A stretch of DNA of 51,255 bases from Streptomyces specialis (GTDB lineage: Bacteria; Actinomycetota; Actinomycetes; Streptomycetales; Streptomycetaceae). The notes below the pieces were generated by a model, which saw only the letters and a program-made list of their open reading frames with translations, was not told the origin of the DNA and did not search any database. Shown here in pieces: positions 17,809 through 27,115 of this stretch. Position numbers and translations under genes: made by a program. Position 1 is the first letter of the stretch. Each line of letters begins with the position of its first letter. The stretch covers positions 1 through 51,255 of the forward strand of contig NZ_LN929760.1 in assembly GCF_001493375.1 (NCBI RefSeq), read 5' to 3'.

Positions 17809-17855
17809 CAGCGGCCCCCGGTCCCCCTCCGCAGGGGTGAAACCGGGGGCCGCTG
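17809..17855 (+). terminator. Terminator after gpgS
   Basis: A 14-bp perfect stem (CAGCGGCCCCCGGT, 17809-17822, pairing with 17842-17855) around a 19-base loop, 23 bases after the gpgS stop. Confidence 0.75.
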
Positions 17856-17940
17856 TGACAGGTGACACGTTTCGTGAGGGGTGGGACTGGCTAGCCTCCG
17901 CCCGAGACGCGCATCCCTCGTGGGACGGAGAGACCGACGA

Positions 17941-19386
17941 ATGAGCGCCGAGGCGACGGGCCACGCGGATCAGGTGCTGGTGGCCTCCAATCGCGGCCCG
18001 GTGAGCTACGCGGTCGCCGGCGACGGCTCCCTCACCGCGAAACGCGGCGGTGGCGGCCTGGTCTCCGGTCTGAGCGCCCTGGGCGCCGGGGCGGGCACCT
18101 GGGTCTGCGCCGCGCTGGGTGACGGCGACCGCGAGGCCGCGCGGCGGGCCGGAGCCCGCCTGGACCCGGCCGACACGGGCGGACAGGCCGTGCGGATGCT
18201 GGACATCCCGGCCGTCACGTTCGACGCGGCGTACAACGGCATCGCCAACTCCGTGCTGTGGTTCGTCCACCACCTGCTGTACCAGACGCCGCTTGAGCCC
18301 GTCTTCGACACCCGCTTCGAGGAGCAGTGGGCCGCCTACGAGGCGTACAACGCGGCCTTCGCCGACGCCCTGGCCGAGGAGGCCGCGCCCGGCGCGGCCG
18401 TGCTCGTGCAGGACTACCACCTCTCGCTGGTCCCCGGGCTGCTGCGCGAGCGCCGCCCCGACCTGCGGGTCGGGCACTTCTCGCACACCCCCTGGGCGCC
18501 GCCCGAGCTGTACCGCCTCCTGCCGGACCCGGTGGCGCGGCAGGTGCTGCTGGGCATCCTGGGCGCGGACCGCGCCGCGTTCCTCACCGAGCGGTGGGCG
18601 CGGGCGTTCGCGGACTGCTGCGCGGCGGTGCTGGGCGCGGAGGTGGACGGGCTGACCGTCACCCACGAGGGCCGCACGACGCGCCTGGGCGTGCACGGCC
18701 TCGGGGCCGACGCGGACTTCCTGCGGGAGCGGGCGTCCCGGCCGGACGTGGACGAGCGCCTGGCGGCGCTGCGCGCGCAGGTCGGGGACCGGAAGACGAT
18801 CGTCCGCGTGGACCGCACCGAGCTGTCGAAGAACATCGTCCGCGGCCTGCACGCCTACCGGCGCCTGCTGACCGACCGCCCCCAGTGGCGCGGCAAGGTG
18901 ACGCATGTCGCGTTCGCCTACCCGTCGCGGCAGGACCTGGCCGTCTACCGCGACTACACCGCCGAGGTCTCACGGGTGGCGGACGAGATCAACGCCGCGT
19001 TCGCCGCGGACGGCTGGACGCCGGTCGTGCTGCACGTGAAGGACGACTTCGCCCGTTCCCTGGCGGCCTACCGGATGGCCGACGTGGCGCTGGTGAACCC
19101 CATCCGGGACGGCATGAACCTGGTCGCCAAGGAGGTCCCGGTGGTCTCCGAGCAGGGCTGCGCGCTGGTCCTGTCCCGGGAGGCGGGCGCGGCGGCGGAG
19201 ATGGGCGAGGACGCCCTGCTGGTGAACCCGTACGACATCGCCGCCACCGCCGAGGCCCTGCACCGCGCCCTGTCGATGCCCGCGGACGAACGCGCCCGCC
19301 GCACGAAGCGCCTGACGGCCGCCGCGACGGCCCTCCCCCCGCAGACCTGGTTCCTCGACCAGCTCACCGCCCTGCGCGCCATGTGA
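17941..19386 (+). CDS. otsA: Alpha,alpha-trehalose-phosphate synthase
   Basis: A 481-residue GT20 enzyme forming trehalose-6-phosphate from NDP-glucose and glucose-6-phosphate. Motifs: VASNRGPVSYAV at the start, KRGGGGLVSGL, QDYHLSLVPGLLR, HTPWAPPELY, RVDRTELSKNI (Arg and Lys of the donor site), VNPIRDGMNLVAKE and VLSREAGAAAEMG. All key stretches are intact. ATG 17941 is nine bases after GGAGAG. It is convergent with otsB, 35 bases apart, so the two steps of trehalose synthesis are encoded side by side but on opposite strands. Confidence 0.95.
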   Translation: MSAEATGHADQVLVASNRGPVSYAVAGDGSLTAKRGGGGLVSGLSALGAGAGTWVCAALGDGDREAARRAGARLDPADTGGQAVRMLDIPAVTFDAAYNGIANSVLWFVHHLLYQTPLEPVFDTRFEEQWAAYEAYNAAFADALAEEAAPGAAVLVQDYHLSLVPGLLRERRPDLRVGHFSHTPWAPPELYRLLPDPVARQVLLGILGADRAAFLTERWARAFADCCAAVLGAEVDGLTVTHEGRTTRLGVHGLGADADFLRERASRPDVDERLAALRAQVGDRKTIVRVDRTELSKNIVRGLHAYRRLLTDRPQWRGKVTHVAFAYPSRQDLAVYRDYTAEVSRVADEINAAFAADGWTPVVLHVKDDFARSLAAYRMADVALVNPIRDGMNLVAKEVPVVSEQGCALVLSREAGAAAEMGEDALLVNPYDIAATAEALHRALSMPADERARRTKRLTAAATALPPQTWFLDQLTALRAM

Positions 19387-19421
19387 CCCCCTGGGCACCG
19401 GTGCCCCCGGCGGGCGGCCGG

Positions 19422-20243
19422 TCAGGGGAGGTGGTCGGCCAGGGTGGCCAGGAGGGCGGCGACGCCTTCGGGGCCGGGGACCGTCAGGTCGGTGGCCGCC
19501 GTCAGTTCCCGCACCTCGGCGCTGCCGCTGCACACCCGCAGGCCCGGCACGCCGGACGCGCCGAGTTCGGCGACCGCCTCGAAGGCGGGCAGGTCGCCGA
19601 GGTCGTCGCCCGCGTACAGGACCGAGCCCGCCCCGGTGGCGCGGGCCAGGGCGGTGAGGGCGGCGCCCTTGTCCATGCCGGGCGGGCGCAGCTCCAGGAC
19701 CAGGCGGCCCGGTTCCAGCGTGAGGCGGTGGCGGGCGGCCAGCTCCGCCATCGGCGCGCGCAGGGCCGCGAAGGCGCCCGCCGGGTCGGTGGCGCGGCGG
19801 GTGTGGACGGCCAGCGCGTTGCCCTTGTCCTCGACGAACGCGCCGCTCTCCGCGACCAGCGCCGGCAGCGCCTCGCGGGCCGCGGCGACGCCCGGGTGCG
19901 GCGGCGGGGTGCGCAGCTCGCCCGTGGCGGCGTCCCAGCGCTCCGCGCCGTACGCGCCGAGCACCACCAGACCGGCGAGACCGGGGTGGCCGGCGAAGCC
20001 GCCGAGCCGTACCGCGACGGCGGCCGGGCGGCCGGTGACAATGGCGACGGCGGCCACCCGCCCCGCCAGCCGGGCCAGCGCGGGCACCGCGTCGGGGTGG
20101 GGTGCGGCCTGTTCGGGGTCGGCCACGATGGGCGCCAGGGTGCCGTCGAAGTCGAGGGCGATCAGCGCCCGCCGGGGCTGGTCGAGGAGTGCCGCGAGGC
20201 CGGCGCGGCCGGCGTCCGTCGTGGGTACGGGAAGGCTGCCCAT
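19422..20243 (-). CDS. otsB: Trehalose-6-phosphate phosphatase
   Basis: A 273-residue HAD-superfamily phosphatase removing the phosphate of trehalose-6-phosphate. HAD motif I is ALDFDGTLAP (two Asp), motif II is VTGRPAAV, a Lys lies in EDKGNALAVH, and motif IV is YAGDDLGDLPAF. The ATG at 20243 has AAGG eight bases upstream and is preferred to the ATG at 20247-20249. It is probably co-transcribed with the upstream DUF3263 gene, 22 bases away on the same strand. Confidence 0.92.
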   Translation of the reverse strand: MGSLPVPTTDAGRAGLAALLDQPRRALIALDFDGTLAPIVADPEQAAPHPDAVPALARLAGRVAAVAIVTGRPAAVAVRLGGFAGHPGLAGLVVLGAYGAERWDAATGELRTPPPHPGVAAAREALPALVAESGAFVEDKGNALAVHTRRATDPAGAFAALRAPMAELAARHRLTLEPGRLVLELRPPGMDKGAALTALARATGAGSVLYAGDDLGDLPAFEAVAELGASGVPGLRVCSGSAEVRELTAATDLTVPGPEGVAALLATLADHLP

Positions 20244-20265
20244 GTACATGACCTTACCGACGGGC

Positions 20266-20544
20266 TCAGCCGAGGTCGCGGCGGGAGTCCCGGAGGCGGC
20301 GCAGGCGGTTGACGGTCACCGGATCGTGGGCGAGGGCGCGCGGATCGTCCAGCAGCGCGTTGAGGAGCTGGTAGTAGCGGGTGGGCGAGATCCCCAGGCG
20401 CTCCCGGATGGCCCGTTCCTTCGCCCCGGCGCCCGGCCACGCGGCGCGCGCCACGGCGAGGACGGCACGGTCCCTTTCGGACAGCCGGTCCCCGGCGCCC
20501 GGGCCGTCGCCGCCCTCGTCCTCGTCGTGGTGCTCGGTGGTCAT
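20266..20544 (-). CDS. DUF3263 domain protein
   Basis: A 92-residue actinobacterial protein; acidic N-terminus (MTTEHHDEDEGG) then a helix-turn-helix-like core: LSERDRAVLAVARAAWPGAGAKERAIRE and LGISPTRYYQLLNALLD. This is the DUF3263 signature; a DNA-binding role is likely but unproven. It lies between the sugar-binding lipoprotein gene (34 bases upstream) and otsB on the same strand and may regulate trehalose or sugar genes. That last point is inference from position. Confidence 0.8.
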   Translation of the reverse strand: MTTEHHDEDEGGDGPGAGDRLSERDRAVLAVARAAWPGAGAKERAIRERLGISPTRYYQLLNALLDDPRALAHDPVTVNRLRRLRDSRRDLG

Positions 20545-20578
20545 CCGAGCAGTTTATGTGGTCGTTTCCGGCCGATTT

Positions 20579-21877
20579 CTACGCGTCCCGGTCGGCCGCC
20601 TCCGCGTCGCCCTGGAGCCGGGCCAGGATCGCCTCGACGTCGCCGTCGGGCCGCACGGTGTCCCCGATGGCCGCCGAGAGCAGCCCGGAGACCGCGGTCC
20701 ACGACGCCTTGCCCGCCGGGAGGAACGTCGCGCCGGGCAGCTCCTCCAGGAACGGCTGGAGGCGCTCGTTCTCCGGCGTGTCGCTGTCGCTCATGGTCTG
20801 CGCGGCGGGCGTGGAGACGGGCAGCAGACGGTAGCGCTCGGCGAAGTCGCTGATGTACCGGTGCTCGGTGAACAGGTGGTTCAGGAACGTCGCGATGTGC
20901 TCCTGGTTCCCCCGCTGCTTGAACCCCAGCAGCCCCGAGGCGTCCCCCATCCCCGACAGGCTCTCCCCGCCCCGGCCCGGCATGGCGGCCACGCCGTAGG
21001 ACACGCCGCTCTGGTCCGCGTGGCCCATGAGGAACGGGTCCCCGGTGAGCATCCCGACCTCCCCGGCGGCGAACGCCCCGTAAAGCCCCTCGCGCGTGAT
21101 CTCGCCGGGCGGCGTCGTCCCGGTCAGGCCCGGGACGACGAGCTGGTCGCGCAGCCAGGTGAACGTCCAGATGTTGGCGGGCGACTCGATGACGTAGCTG
21201 CCGGAAGGGTCGGTGAGGCCGCCGCCCCCGGCGAGCATCCACATCAGCGCCTCGCCGTTGGCGTCGTCGTGGCCGAGGGCCAGCCCGTACGGGTACGGGA
21301 CACCCGCCGCGCGCAGCCTGTCGGCCGCGTCCCGCAGCTCGTCCCAGGTCCGCGGCGGCTGCTCCGGGTCGAGTCCGGCCCGCTCGAAGAGGGTCTTGTT
21401 CCAGAAGAACGTCTGGAGATACGCGACGAACGGCATCCCGTACTGCACCCGCCGCACCTCGCCGGCGGCGGCGATGGAGGACGGGAAGTCCGACAGCACC
21501 GGGATGGTGAGCAGGTCGTTGGCGTCGTACAGCGCGCCGTCCCGCGCGAAGTCCGCGAACATGTAGAGCTGCGCGATGTCCGGCGCGTTCCCGTCGCGGA
21601 TCATGCGGACCACCTCGTCGTAGGTGGACCGGTAGGGGATGGCGGAGACGTCGATCCGGATGTCCGGGTTCAGCTCGCGGAAGTCGGTCGCCACGGAGTT
21701 CCAGAACTGCTCCACACCGGCGCCGCCGACCAGATCCGCGAACTCGGTCACCACCAGCTTCAGCACCACTTCCCCGCTCCCGGAGTCGCCGCCGCAGCCC
21801 GTCGTCGTTCCCGTGAGGCCGAGGGCACCGGTCAGTCCAGCGGTCATGCCCATGAATCGCCGGCGTCGCACGTTCAC
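20579..21877 (-). CDS. Extracellular sugar-binding lipoprotein (ABC transporter component)
   Basis: A 432-residue family-1 solute-binding protein. N-terminus VNVRRRRFMGMTAG carries a twin-arginine motif (RRRF-M), followed by a lipobox ending TTGC (Cys28), so it should be exported by Tat and lipid-anchored. Typical later motifs are PYRSTYDEVVRMI, GNAPDIAQLYMFAD and GMPFVAYLQTFFWNKTLF. GTG 21877 follows GAAGGGG. No permease genes adjoin it, so it is an orphan receptor; its permeases and the shared ATPase MsiK (44.7 kb) would be encoded elsewhere. It is divergent from nagK across a DasR-type site. Confidence 0.9.
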   Translation of the reverse strand: MNVRRRRFMGMTAGLTGALGLTGTTTGCGGDSGSGEVVLKLVVTEFADLVGGAGVEQFWNSVATDFRELNPDIRIDVSAIPYRSTYDEVVRMIRDGNAPDIAQLYMFADFARDGALYDANDLLTIPVLSDFPSSIAAAGEVRRVQYGMPFVAYLQTFFWNKTLFERAGLDPEQPPRTWDELRDAADRLRAAGVPYPYGLALGHDDANGEALMWMLAGGGGLTDPSGSYVIESPANIWTFTWLRDQLVVPGLTGTTPPGEITREGLYGAFAAGEVGMLTGDPFLMGHADQSGVSYGVAAMPGRGGESLSGMGDASGLLGFKQRGNQEHIATFLNHLFTEHRYISDFAERYRLLPVSTPAAQTMSDSDTPENERLQPFLEELPGATFLPAGKASWTAVSGLLSAAIGDTVRPDGDVEAILARLQGDAEAADRDA

Positions 21878-22074
21878 TTCCCCTTCGCGTCCTGGCCGAG
21901 GGAGTCCCGCGAGGCGCGTGCGCCCCCGTCGGCGCCCAACCCCCTGAGTCTGCCCGCCACTCATCCGCCACAGTGGGTCACTGGCGTATCGGTTTCGCAA
22001 CACCCCGCTCACGCCGGGGCCTTGACCCGCCCCAACGGAAGCCGGCGGCCGGATCGGACCCGCATCCGACCCGT

Positions 22075-22090
22075 AATGGACTAGACCTCT
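22075..22090. promoter_or_regulatory. DasR-responsive element (dre) upstream of nagK
   Basis: AATGGACTAGACCTCT matches the dre consensus ACTGGTCTAGACCACT at 13 of 16 positions, with the central CTAGACC intact. It lies 28 bases before the nagK start and 197 bases upstream of the divergent binding-protein gene. DasR repression of nagKA is established in S. coelicolor. Confidence 0.85.
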
Positions 22091-22118
22091 TGGCCTCCGA
22101 CGGGCGAGACTGGCGCGT

Positions 22119-23090
22119 GTGACTTCCCAGGACAACGAGCAGGACTACGTGATCGCCCTCGACGTGGGCGGCACCGTGCTGAAGGCCGCGCTGACCGGCC
22201 CGCCGGACGAGGGGCCGCTCCACCAGGCGCGCAGGCCCACCGCCGGGGCCGGTGACCCGGACGCCGTGGTGGCCGGGATCCTGGACTTCGCCCGCGAGCT
22301 GTACGACACGGGCACGGCCCGCTTCGGCCGCCCGCCCGCCGCCGCCGGAGTCGTCGTGCCGGGCCTGGTGGACGAACGGACCGGCACCGCCGTCCACAGC
22401 GCCAACCTGGGCTGGCGCGACGTGCCGCTGGCCCGGCTGGTCGCCGAGCGGCTCGGCGGCCTGCCGGTGGCCCTCGGCCACGACGTCCGGGCCGGCGGGC
22501 TCGCCGAGGGCCGCCTCGGCGCGGGCGCGGGCCGTGACCGGTTCCTCTTCGTCGCCCTGGGCACCGGCATCGCGGGCGCCCTCGGCATCGACGGCCGCGC
22601 CGAACCCGGGGCGCACGGCGCGGCCGGTGAGATCGGCCACGTCGTGGTCAGGCCCGGCGGTGTCCGCTGCGGCTGCGGACAGCGCGGCTGCCTGGAGACG
22701 GTGGCCTCCGCCGCCGCGGTCGGCCGCGCCTGGGCCGCCGCCTCCGGCACGCCGGGCGCGACGGCGGCCGACGCCGCGGCGGCCGTGGCGGCGGGCGACG
22801 CGCGGGCCCTGTCGCTGTGGCGGGAGGCCGTGGACGGCCTCGCGGACGGGCTGCTCACCGCCGTCAGCCTGCTGGACCCGGGCACCGTGATCGTCGGCGG
22901 CGGACTGGCCGAGGCGGGCGACACGCTGCTGGTCCCGCTGCGCACGGCGCTGGCGGCCAAGGCCACGTTCCACCGGCTCCCCACCGTCGTCCCGGCCGCG
23001 CTCGGCGACACGGCCGGCTGCCTGGGCGCCGGCCTCCTGGCCCACGACCTCGCCTCCCACCCCCGGCGGACGCCGGAGGTGGCGCGATGA
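22119..23090 (+). CDS. nagK: N-acetylglucosamine kinase (ROK family)
   Basis: A 323-residue ROK sugar kinase. N-terminal ATP motif IALDVGGTVLKAAL (~12-25), the acceptor-site GHDVRAGGLAEG, phosphate loop FVALGTGIAG, and the zinc-binding signature GHVVVRPGGVRCGCGQRGCLE-type run with its three cysteines. GTG 22119 is preceded by the dre site. It overlaps nagA by ATGA. In S. coelicolor nagK and nagA form the GlcNAc catabolic unit, which supports the substrate assignment. Confidence 0.92.
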   Translation: MTSQDNEQDYVIALDVGGTVLKAALTGPPDEGPLHQARRPTAGAGDPDAVVAGILDFARELYDTGTARFGRPPAAAGVVVPGLVDERTGTAVHSANLGWRDVPLARLVAERLGGLPVALGHDVRAGGLAEGRLGAGAGRDRFLFVALGTGIAGALGIDGRAEPGAHGAAGEIGHVVVRPGGVRCGCGQRGCLETVASAAAVGRAWAAASGTPGATAADAAAAVAAGDARALSLWREAVDGLADGLLTAVSLLDPGTVIVGGGLAEAGDTLLVPLRTALAAKATFHRLPTVVPAALGDTAGCLGAGLLAHDLASHPRRTPEVAR

Positions 23091-24396
23091 GCCGTGTGGT
23101 GCTGACCGGTGCCCGGGTCGTGCGGGCCGATGGGGTCGAGGCGCGGGCGAAGTCCAGGATCCGCCCGGCGGGGGGCGGGGGGGGGGGAGGGGGCGGGGGG
23201 GGGGGGGGCGGGGCGGGGGCGGGGGGGGCGGGGGGGTGGGGGGGGGGGGGCGGGTCGTGGTCGAGCGCGGGCGGATCGTCGCGGACGACCGGCCCGGGGC
23301 GGCTTCCGCCGTGGGTCTGACCGGCCACTGGCTGGTGCCCGGCTTTGTCGACCTCCACGTGCACGGCGGCGGCGGCGCGTCGTTCTCGGCGGGCACGGCC
23401 GAGGAGGCGCTGCGCGTCATCGCCACGCACCGCGCCCACGGCACCACCACCCTGGTCGCGTCCACCGTCACCGGCCGCCTCGACGACCTGGCCGCGCAGG
23501 CGGGCGCGCTGTCGGAGCTGGTCGAGCAGGGCGACCTGGCGGGCGTCCACTTCGAGGGCCCGTTCATCGCGGCGGGCCGCTGCGGCGCCCACGAACCGGC
23601 GCTGCTGCGCGACCCGGACCCCGAGGCGGTGCGGAAGCTGATCGACGCGGCGCGCGGCGCGGCGCGGATGCTGACGCTCGCGCCGGAGCTGCCCGGCGGC
23701 CTCGACGCGGTGCGGCTGCTGCGCGACCGAGGGGTGATCGCGGCGGTCGGCCACACCGACGCGACCTACGAGACGACCCGGCGGGCGATCGACGCGGGCG
23801 CCACCGTGGCGACGCACCTGTTCAACACCATGCCGCCGCTCACCCACCGCGCGCCGGGCCCGATCGCCGCGCTGCTGGAGGACGAGCGGGTCACGGTCGA
23901 GCTGATCAACGACGGCACGCACCTGCACCCGTCCGTGCTGCGGCTCGCGTTCCGCGCGGCGGGCGCGGAACGGGTGGCGTTCATCACCGACGCCATGGGC
24001 GCGGCCGGGATGGGCGACGGCGTCTATCCGCTGGGCCCGCTGCGGGTGGAGGTCTCGGGCGGCGTGGCCCGGCTCGCCGAGGGCGGCGCCATCGCGGGCT
24101 CGACGCTCACGCTGGACCGGGCGCTGCGCCGGGCGGTGACCGTGGACGGCCTGCCGGTCGCCGAGGCGGTCCGGGCGCTGTCGGCGACCCCGGCGCGGCT
24201 GCTGGGCGTGGCCGACCGGGTCGGGACGATCGAGGAGGGGAAGGACGCCGATCTGGTGGTGCTCGACGCGGACTGGGAGGTCGCCGGGGTCATGCGCCGC
24301 GGTGCCTGGCTGAGCGGCCCGCCGGAGCCCCGGCCACCGCTGGAGCCCCTGGAGCCGCTGCCCGGGGCCGTGCTCAGCCCTCTTCGTGGTCGCTGA
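23087..24396 (+). pseudogene. nagA: N-acetylglucosamine-6-phosphate deacetylase, interrupted by an artefactual insert
   Basis: Removes acetate from GlcNAc-6-phosphate. The gene opens at ATG 23087 (MSRVVLTGARVVRADGVEA), breaks at ~23142, and resumes in another frame at ~23250 with RVVVERGRIVADD. From there every expected motif is present: PGFVDLHVHGGGG, HFEGPFIAAG, AVGHTDATYE, THLFNTMPPLTHR, NDGTHLHP and TDAMGAAGMG. Deleting the ~110-base insert rejoins family sequence (GVEA to GRVVVERG), so the gene is almost certainly intact in the organism. It takes the products of NagK and MurQ. Its 3' end overlaps the convergent membrane-protein gene by 23 bases. Confidence 0.88.
23142..23252. other. Chimeric poly-G insert in nagA
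   Basis: 23142-23162 is the exact reverse complement of 22276-22296 in nagK; the rest is almost pure G with scattered C, A and T. Poly-G is what two-colour Illumina chemistry reports when signal is lost. The block is a chimeric low-quality read end built into the assembly. Confidence 0.85.
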
Positions 24397-25309
24397 TCCA
24401 GAGCTGGTCGATGGCGACGTCACAGGGGCGGTCGCAGGTGAGCGTGATCGTGTTGGTGCCCTCGACCAGGTCCACCAGGTTGTACGTGCGGACCCAACTG
24501 TCGTCGAAGGCATCGCTCGCGGTGGCGTAGTCCTGCATGTCCACCGGGTCGGTGCGGGGCGTGCCGTTGACCGAGAAGCCCATGGCCTGCCCGTCGGTGA
24601 CGGTCGAGTACCCGACGTAGAAGTAGTACTGACCGGGGTCGCCCTGGAGGTCGAACGTCCAGGAGATCGTCGCGTTCGGGCGGCCCTGGACGGCGATGTA
24701 CGAGCCGCTCTCGGAGCGCGCGTTGGCGAACGTGGACTCGATGGCCGCGCTGTTGGCGAGCTGGAGCTGGGTGATGTCGGCCACGGGCAGCTCCGCGGGC
24801 TCCTCGCCGCCGTCGGTCGGCGGGTCGGTCGGCTCGTCGCCGCCCGGCTCCCCGCCGACGTTGCCGGTGGGCGCGGTCGAGGGGTCGCCGTCGTCGGCCT
24901 GGGCCCCTTCGTCGTCGCTGAACAGGATCGCCGCGCCGACACCGAGTACCACGGCCAGGACGACGGCGATCGCGCCTATCAGCAGCCCGTTCCGGCGCTG
25001 GTCGGGCTCCGGGGGGCGGCGCCGGTCGTGCGGCCCGCCGTACGGGGGCACGCCGCCCGGCTGCGTCTCGGGCGCGGCGTACCGGGCGTCCGGGTGCGGC
25101 GGGGCCTGGCGCGGCGGCTGGTGCGGCTGGCGGTAGCCCTGCTGGCCGCCGAAGGTGCGCTCCCCCACCGGGCGCACGTGGTTGTACGACGACTGCCGCA
25201 GGGTCTGCTGCGGCTGCGTCTGAGGCTGGTCGCCCTCGGGGCGGTACAGGTAGCCGAACGGGTCGTCCGACTCGTCGGGCGTACCGCCGCCGCTGTTCCC
25301 CGCGCTCAT
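24374..25309 (-). CDS. Membrane-anchored protein with extracellular CBM-like domain
   Basis: 311 residues in four parts: a Gln/Pro-rich cytoplasmic N-terminus (~1-107), one transmembrane helix (LLIGAIAVVLAVVLGVGAAILF, ~109-130), an acidic Pro/Gly/Thr linker (~131-170), and a C-terminal beta-sandwich-like domain (~175-311) whose SGSYIAVQGRP, SWTFDLQGDPGQYYFYVGY and IDQLWISD stretches resemble carbohydrate-binding module families such as CBM35/CBM6. No catalytic domain. It may hold a cell-wall or environmental glycan near the GlcNAc system; that is inference. ATG 25309. Confidence 0.75.
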   Translation of the reverse strand: MSAGNSGGGTPDESDDPFGYLYRPEGDQPQTQPQQTLRQSSYNHVRPVGERTFGGQQGYRQPHQPPRQAPPHPDARYAAPETQPGGVPPYGGPHDRRRPPEPDQRRNGLLIGAIAVVLAVVLGVGAAILFSDDEGAQADDGDPSTAPTGNVGGEPGGDEPTDPPTDGGEEPAELPVADITQLQLANSAAIESTFANARSESGSYIAVQGRPNATISWTFDLQGDPGQYYFYVGYSTVTDGQAMGFSVNGTPRTDPVDMQDYATASDAFDDSWVRTYNLVDLVEGTNTITLTCDRPCDVAIDQLWISDHEEG

Positions 25310-25410
25310 CGCCTACCGCTCCTTGTCACCGCTTCCCCCACCGCAAGTACGACTGGCGAGCCTACCCCGTTCGGGCGAACGCCGGAGACCGATCCGGCCG
25401 CCCCCCGGGC

Positions 25411-27021
25411 TCAGCCCGCCCGCCGCCTGCCCTGGGACCGGGAGCGCTTCTCGATGTACATGCGCTGGTCGGCGGACTCCAGCACCTCTTCGGTGGTCAT
25501 GCCGCAGGCCGCCCAGCCGATGCCGAAACTCGCGCCCACCCGCACCGAGCGGCCCTCGACGCGGATCGGCGGGATGATGCCGTTGCGCAGCCGGACCGCG
25601 AGGTCCGACGCCTCCGCCGGGCCGAGGCCCTCGGCCAGCACCACGAACTCGTCGCCGCCGAGCCGGGCGACCGTGTCGTTGTCGCGGACGCCCTGCTCCA
25701 GGCGGCGGGCGACCTCGACCAGGACGGCGTCGCCGCAGACGTGGCCGAAGCGGTCGTTGATCGACTTGAATCCGTCGAGGTCGCAGAAGAGCACCGCGAG
25801 GCCCTTGCCGTCGCCGCCCGGGGCATCGGGCGCGAAAACGTGCTCATGGTGGTCGTAGGCGCGCGGCGGCGGCGTGCCGAGGCCCTCGAAGGCGTCCGTG
25901 ACGCGGTCGGCGGCCGGGGCCGCGGTCCTGCCGAACCGGTCGGGCGCCGTGTCGCATATCCGCCCGCCGAGGCGGGCGCGGAGCTCCGCGCTGTTCGGCA
26001 GGCCGGTGAGGGAGTCGTGGCTGGCGCGATGGGCGAGGGCCAGCTCGTGGCGCTTGCGCTCCTCGATGTCCTCGACGTGGGTGAGCTGGACCTGCGGGCC
26101 GTCCGCGGCGTCGGCGACGACCGAGTTCCGCAGGCTGACCCAGACGTAGGAGCCGTCGCGGCGGGCGAGCCGCAGCTCGGCCCGGCCGCCCTCGGCCGAG
26201 GTGCGGAGCAGCACGCCGGTGTCCTCGGGGTGGACGAGGTCGGCGAAGCTGTAGCGGCGCAGCACGGAGCCGGGGCGACCCAGCAGCCGGCACAGGGCGT
26301 CGTTGACGCGGATCAGGCGGCCGTGGCTCTCGCCGCCCACCTCGGCGATGGCCATGCCGCTGGGCGCGTACTCGAACGCCTGCCGGAAGCTCTCCTCGCT
26401 GGCCCGCAGCGCCTGCTGCTCCCGCTCAAGACGGATGAGCGCCCGCTGCATGTTTCCGCGCAGACGGGCGTTGCTGATGGCGATGGCGGCCTGGGAGGCG
26501 TAGAGCTGGAGCGCCTCGCACCCCCAGGGCCCGGGGCGGCGGCCGTTGCGCGGTCTGTCGACTTCCAGGACGGCGAGCAGTTCGCCGTCGGAGGCGTACA
26601 TGGGGGCGAAGAGCCGGTCCATCGGGTGCCACTCGTCGGGGTAACGGGGCGCGGGCCCGGTGGTGTGCCACTGCGGGACGTCGTCGTGGTCGAGGACCCA
26701 GCCCTCGGTGTACGGGATGAAACGGAGCTCTCCCCAGCGCTCGCCCATGGACAGGCGGCGTTCCCAGGACTCGCGGGAGCCGGTGCGCCCGGCCATGGCG
26801 GCCTCGGCCTTGTCGCTCCCGGCCACGGCGGCGACCAGCAGGTCACCGTCGGGTCTGACCAGGTTCACCGCCGCCAGCTCGAAGCCGAGGGCGGCGACGG
26901 CCCCGTCGGCGATGGTCTGGAGGGTGTCGGCCATACTGCGGGCGGTGTTGAGCTGAGCGACAACCTGGTGCAACTCCCGCAGCGAGGCGAGGCGCACATA
27001 TGGCTCCGTCTCCGTTTCCAT
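25411..27021 (-). CDS. cdgB: Diguanylate cyclase CdgB (GAF-PAS-GGDEF)
   Basis: A 536-residue c-di-GMP synthase. An N-terminal GAF domain (~20-180, starting YVRLASLRELHQVVAQLNTA), a PAS/PAC domain (~205-330, FRQAFEYAPSGMAIAEVGG, HVEDIEERKRHE) and a C-terminal GGDEF domain with DSLTGLPN, FCDLDGFKSIND and an intact RLGGDEFVVL active site. The order and sequence match S. coelicolor CdgB, a BldD target that controls development. ATG 27021 follows GGGGGAG. A 22-bp Crp-like palindrome is ~95 bases upstream. No transmembrane segment is seen. Confidence 0.93.
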   Translation of the reverse strand: METETEPYVRLASLRELHQVVAQLNTARSMADTLQTIADGAVAALGFELAAVNLVRPDGDLLVAAVAGSDKAEAAMAGRTGSRESWERRLSMGERWGELRFIPYTEGWVLDHDDVPQWHTTGPAPRYPDEWHPMDRLFAPMYASDGELLAVLEVDRPRNGRRPGPWGCEALQLYASQAAIAISNARLRGNMQRALIRLEREQQALRASEESFRQAFEYAPSGMAIAEVGGESHGRLIRVNDALCRLLGRPGSVLRRYSFADLVHPEDTGVLLRTSAEGGRAELRLARRDGSYVWVSLRNSVVADAADGPQVQLTHVEDIEERKRHELALAHRASHDSLTGLPNSAELRARLGGRICDTAPDRFGRTAAPAADRVTDAFEGLGTPPPRAYDHHEHVFAPDAPGGDGKGLAVLFCDLDGFKSINDRFGHVCGDAVLVEVARRLEQGVRDNDTVARLGGDEFVVLAEGLGPAEASDLAVRLRNGIIPPIRVEGRSVRVGASFGIGWAACGMTTEEVLESADQRMYIEKRSRSQGRRRAG

Positions 27022-27115
27022 CACTCCCCCGGGCGCGAAATGCACGTGCAGATATACAGGCCACTGAATCACAGCGAGCTGCCCGCTAGGTACACAGGGT
27101 CAGCAATTAGTTGCC

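Noticed and set aside
23109..24530. A long Gly/Arg-rich frame across the poly-G block
   Set aside because: It is created by the artefactual insert and reads nagA in the wrong frame.
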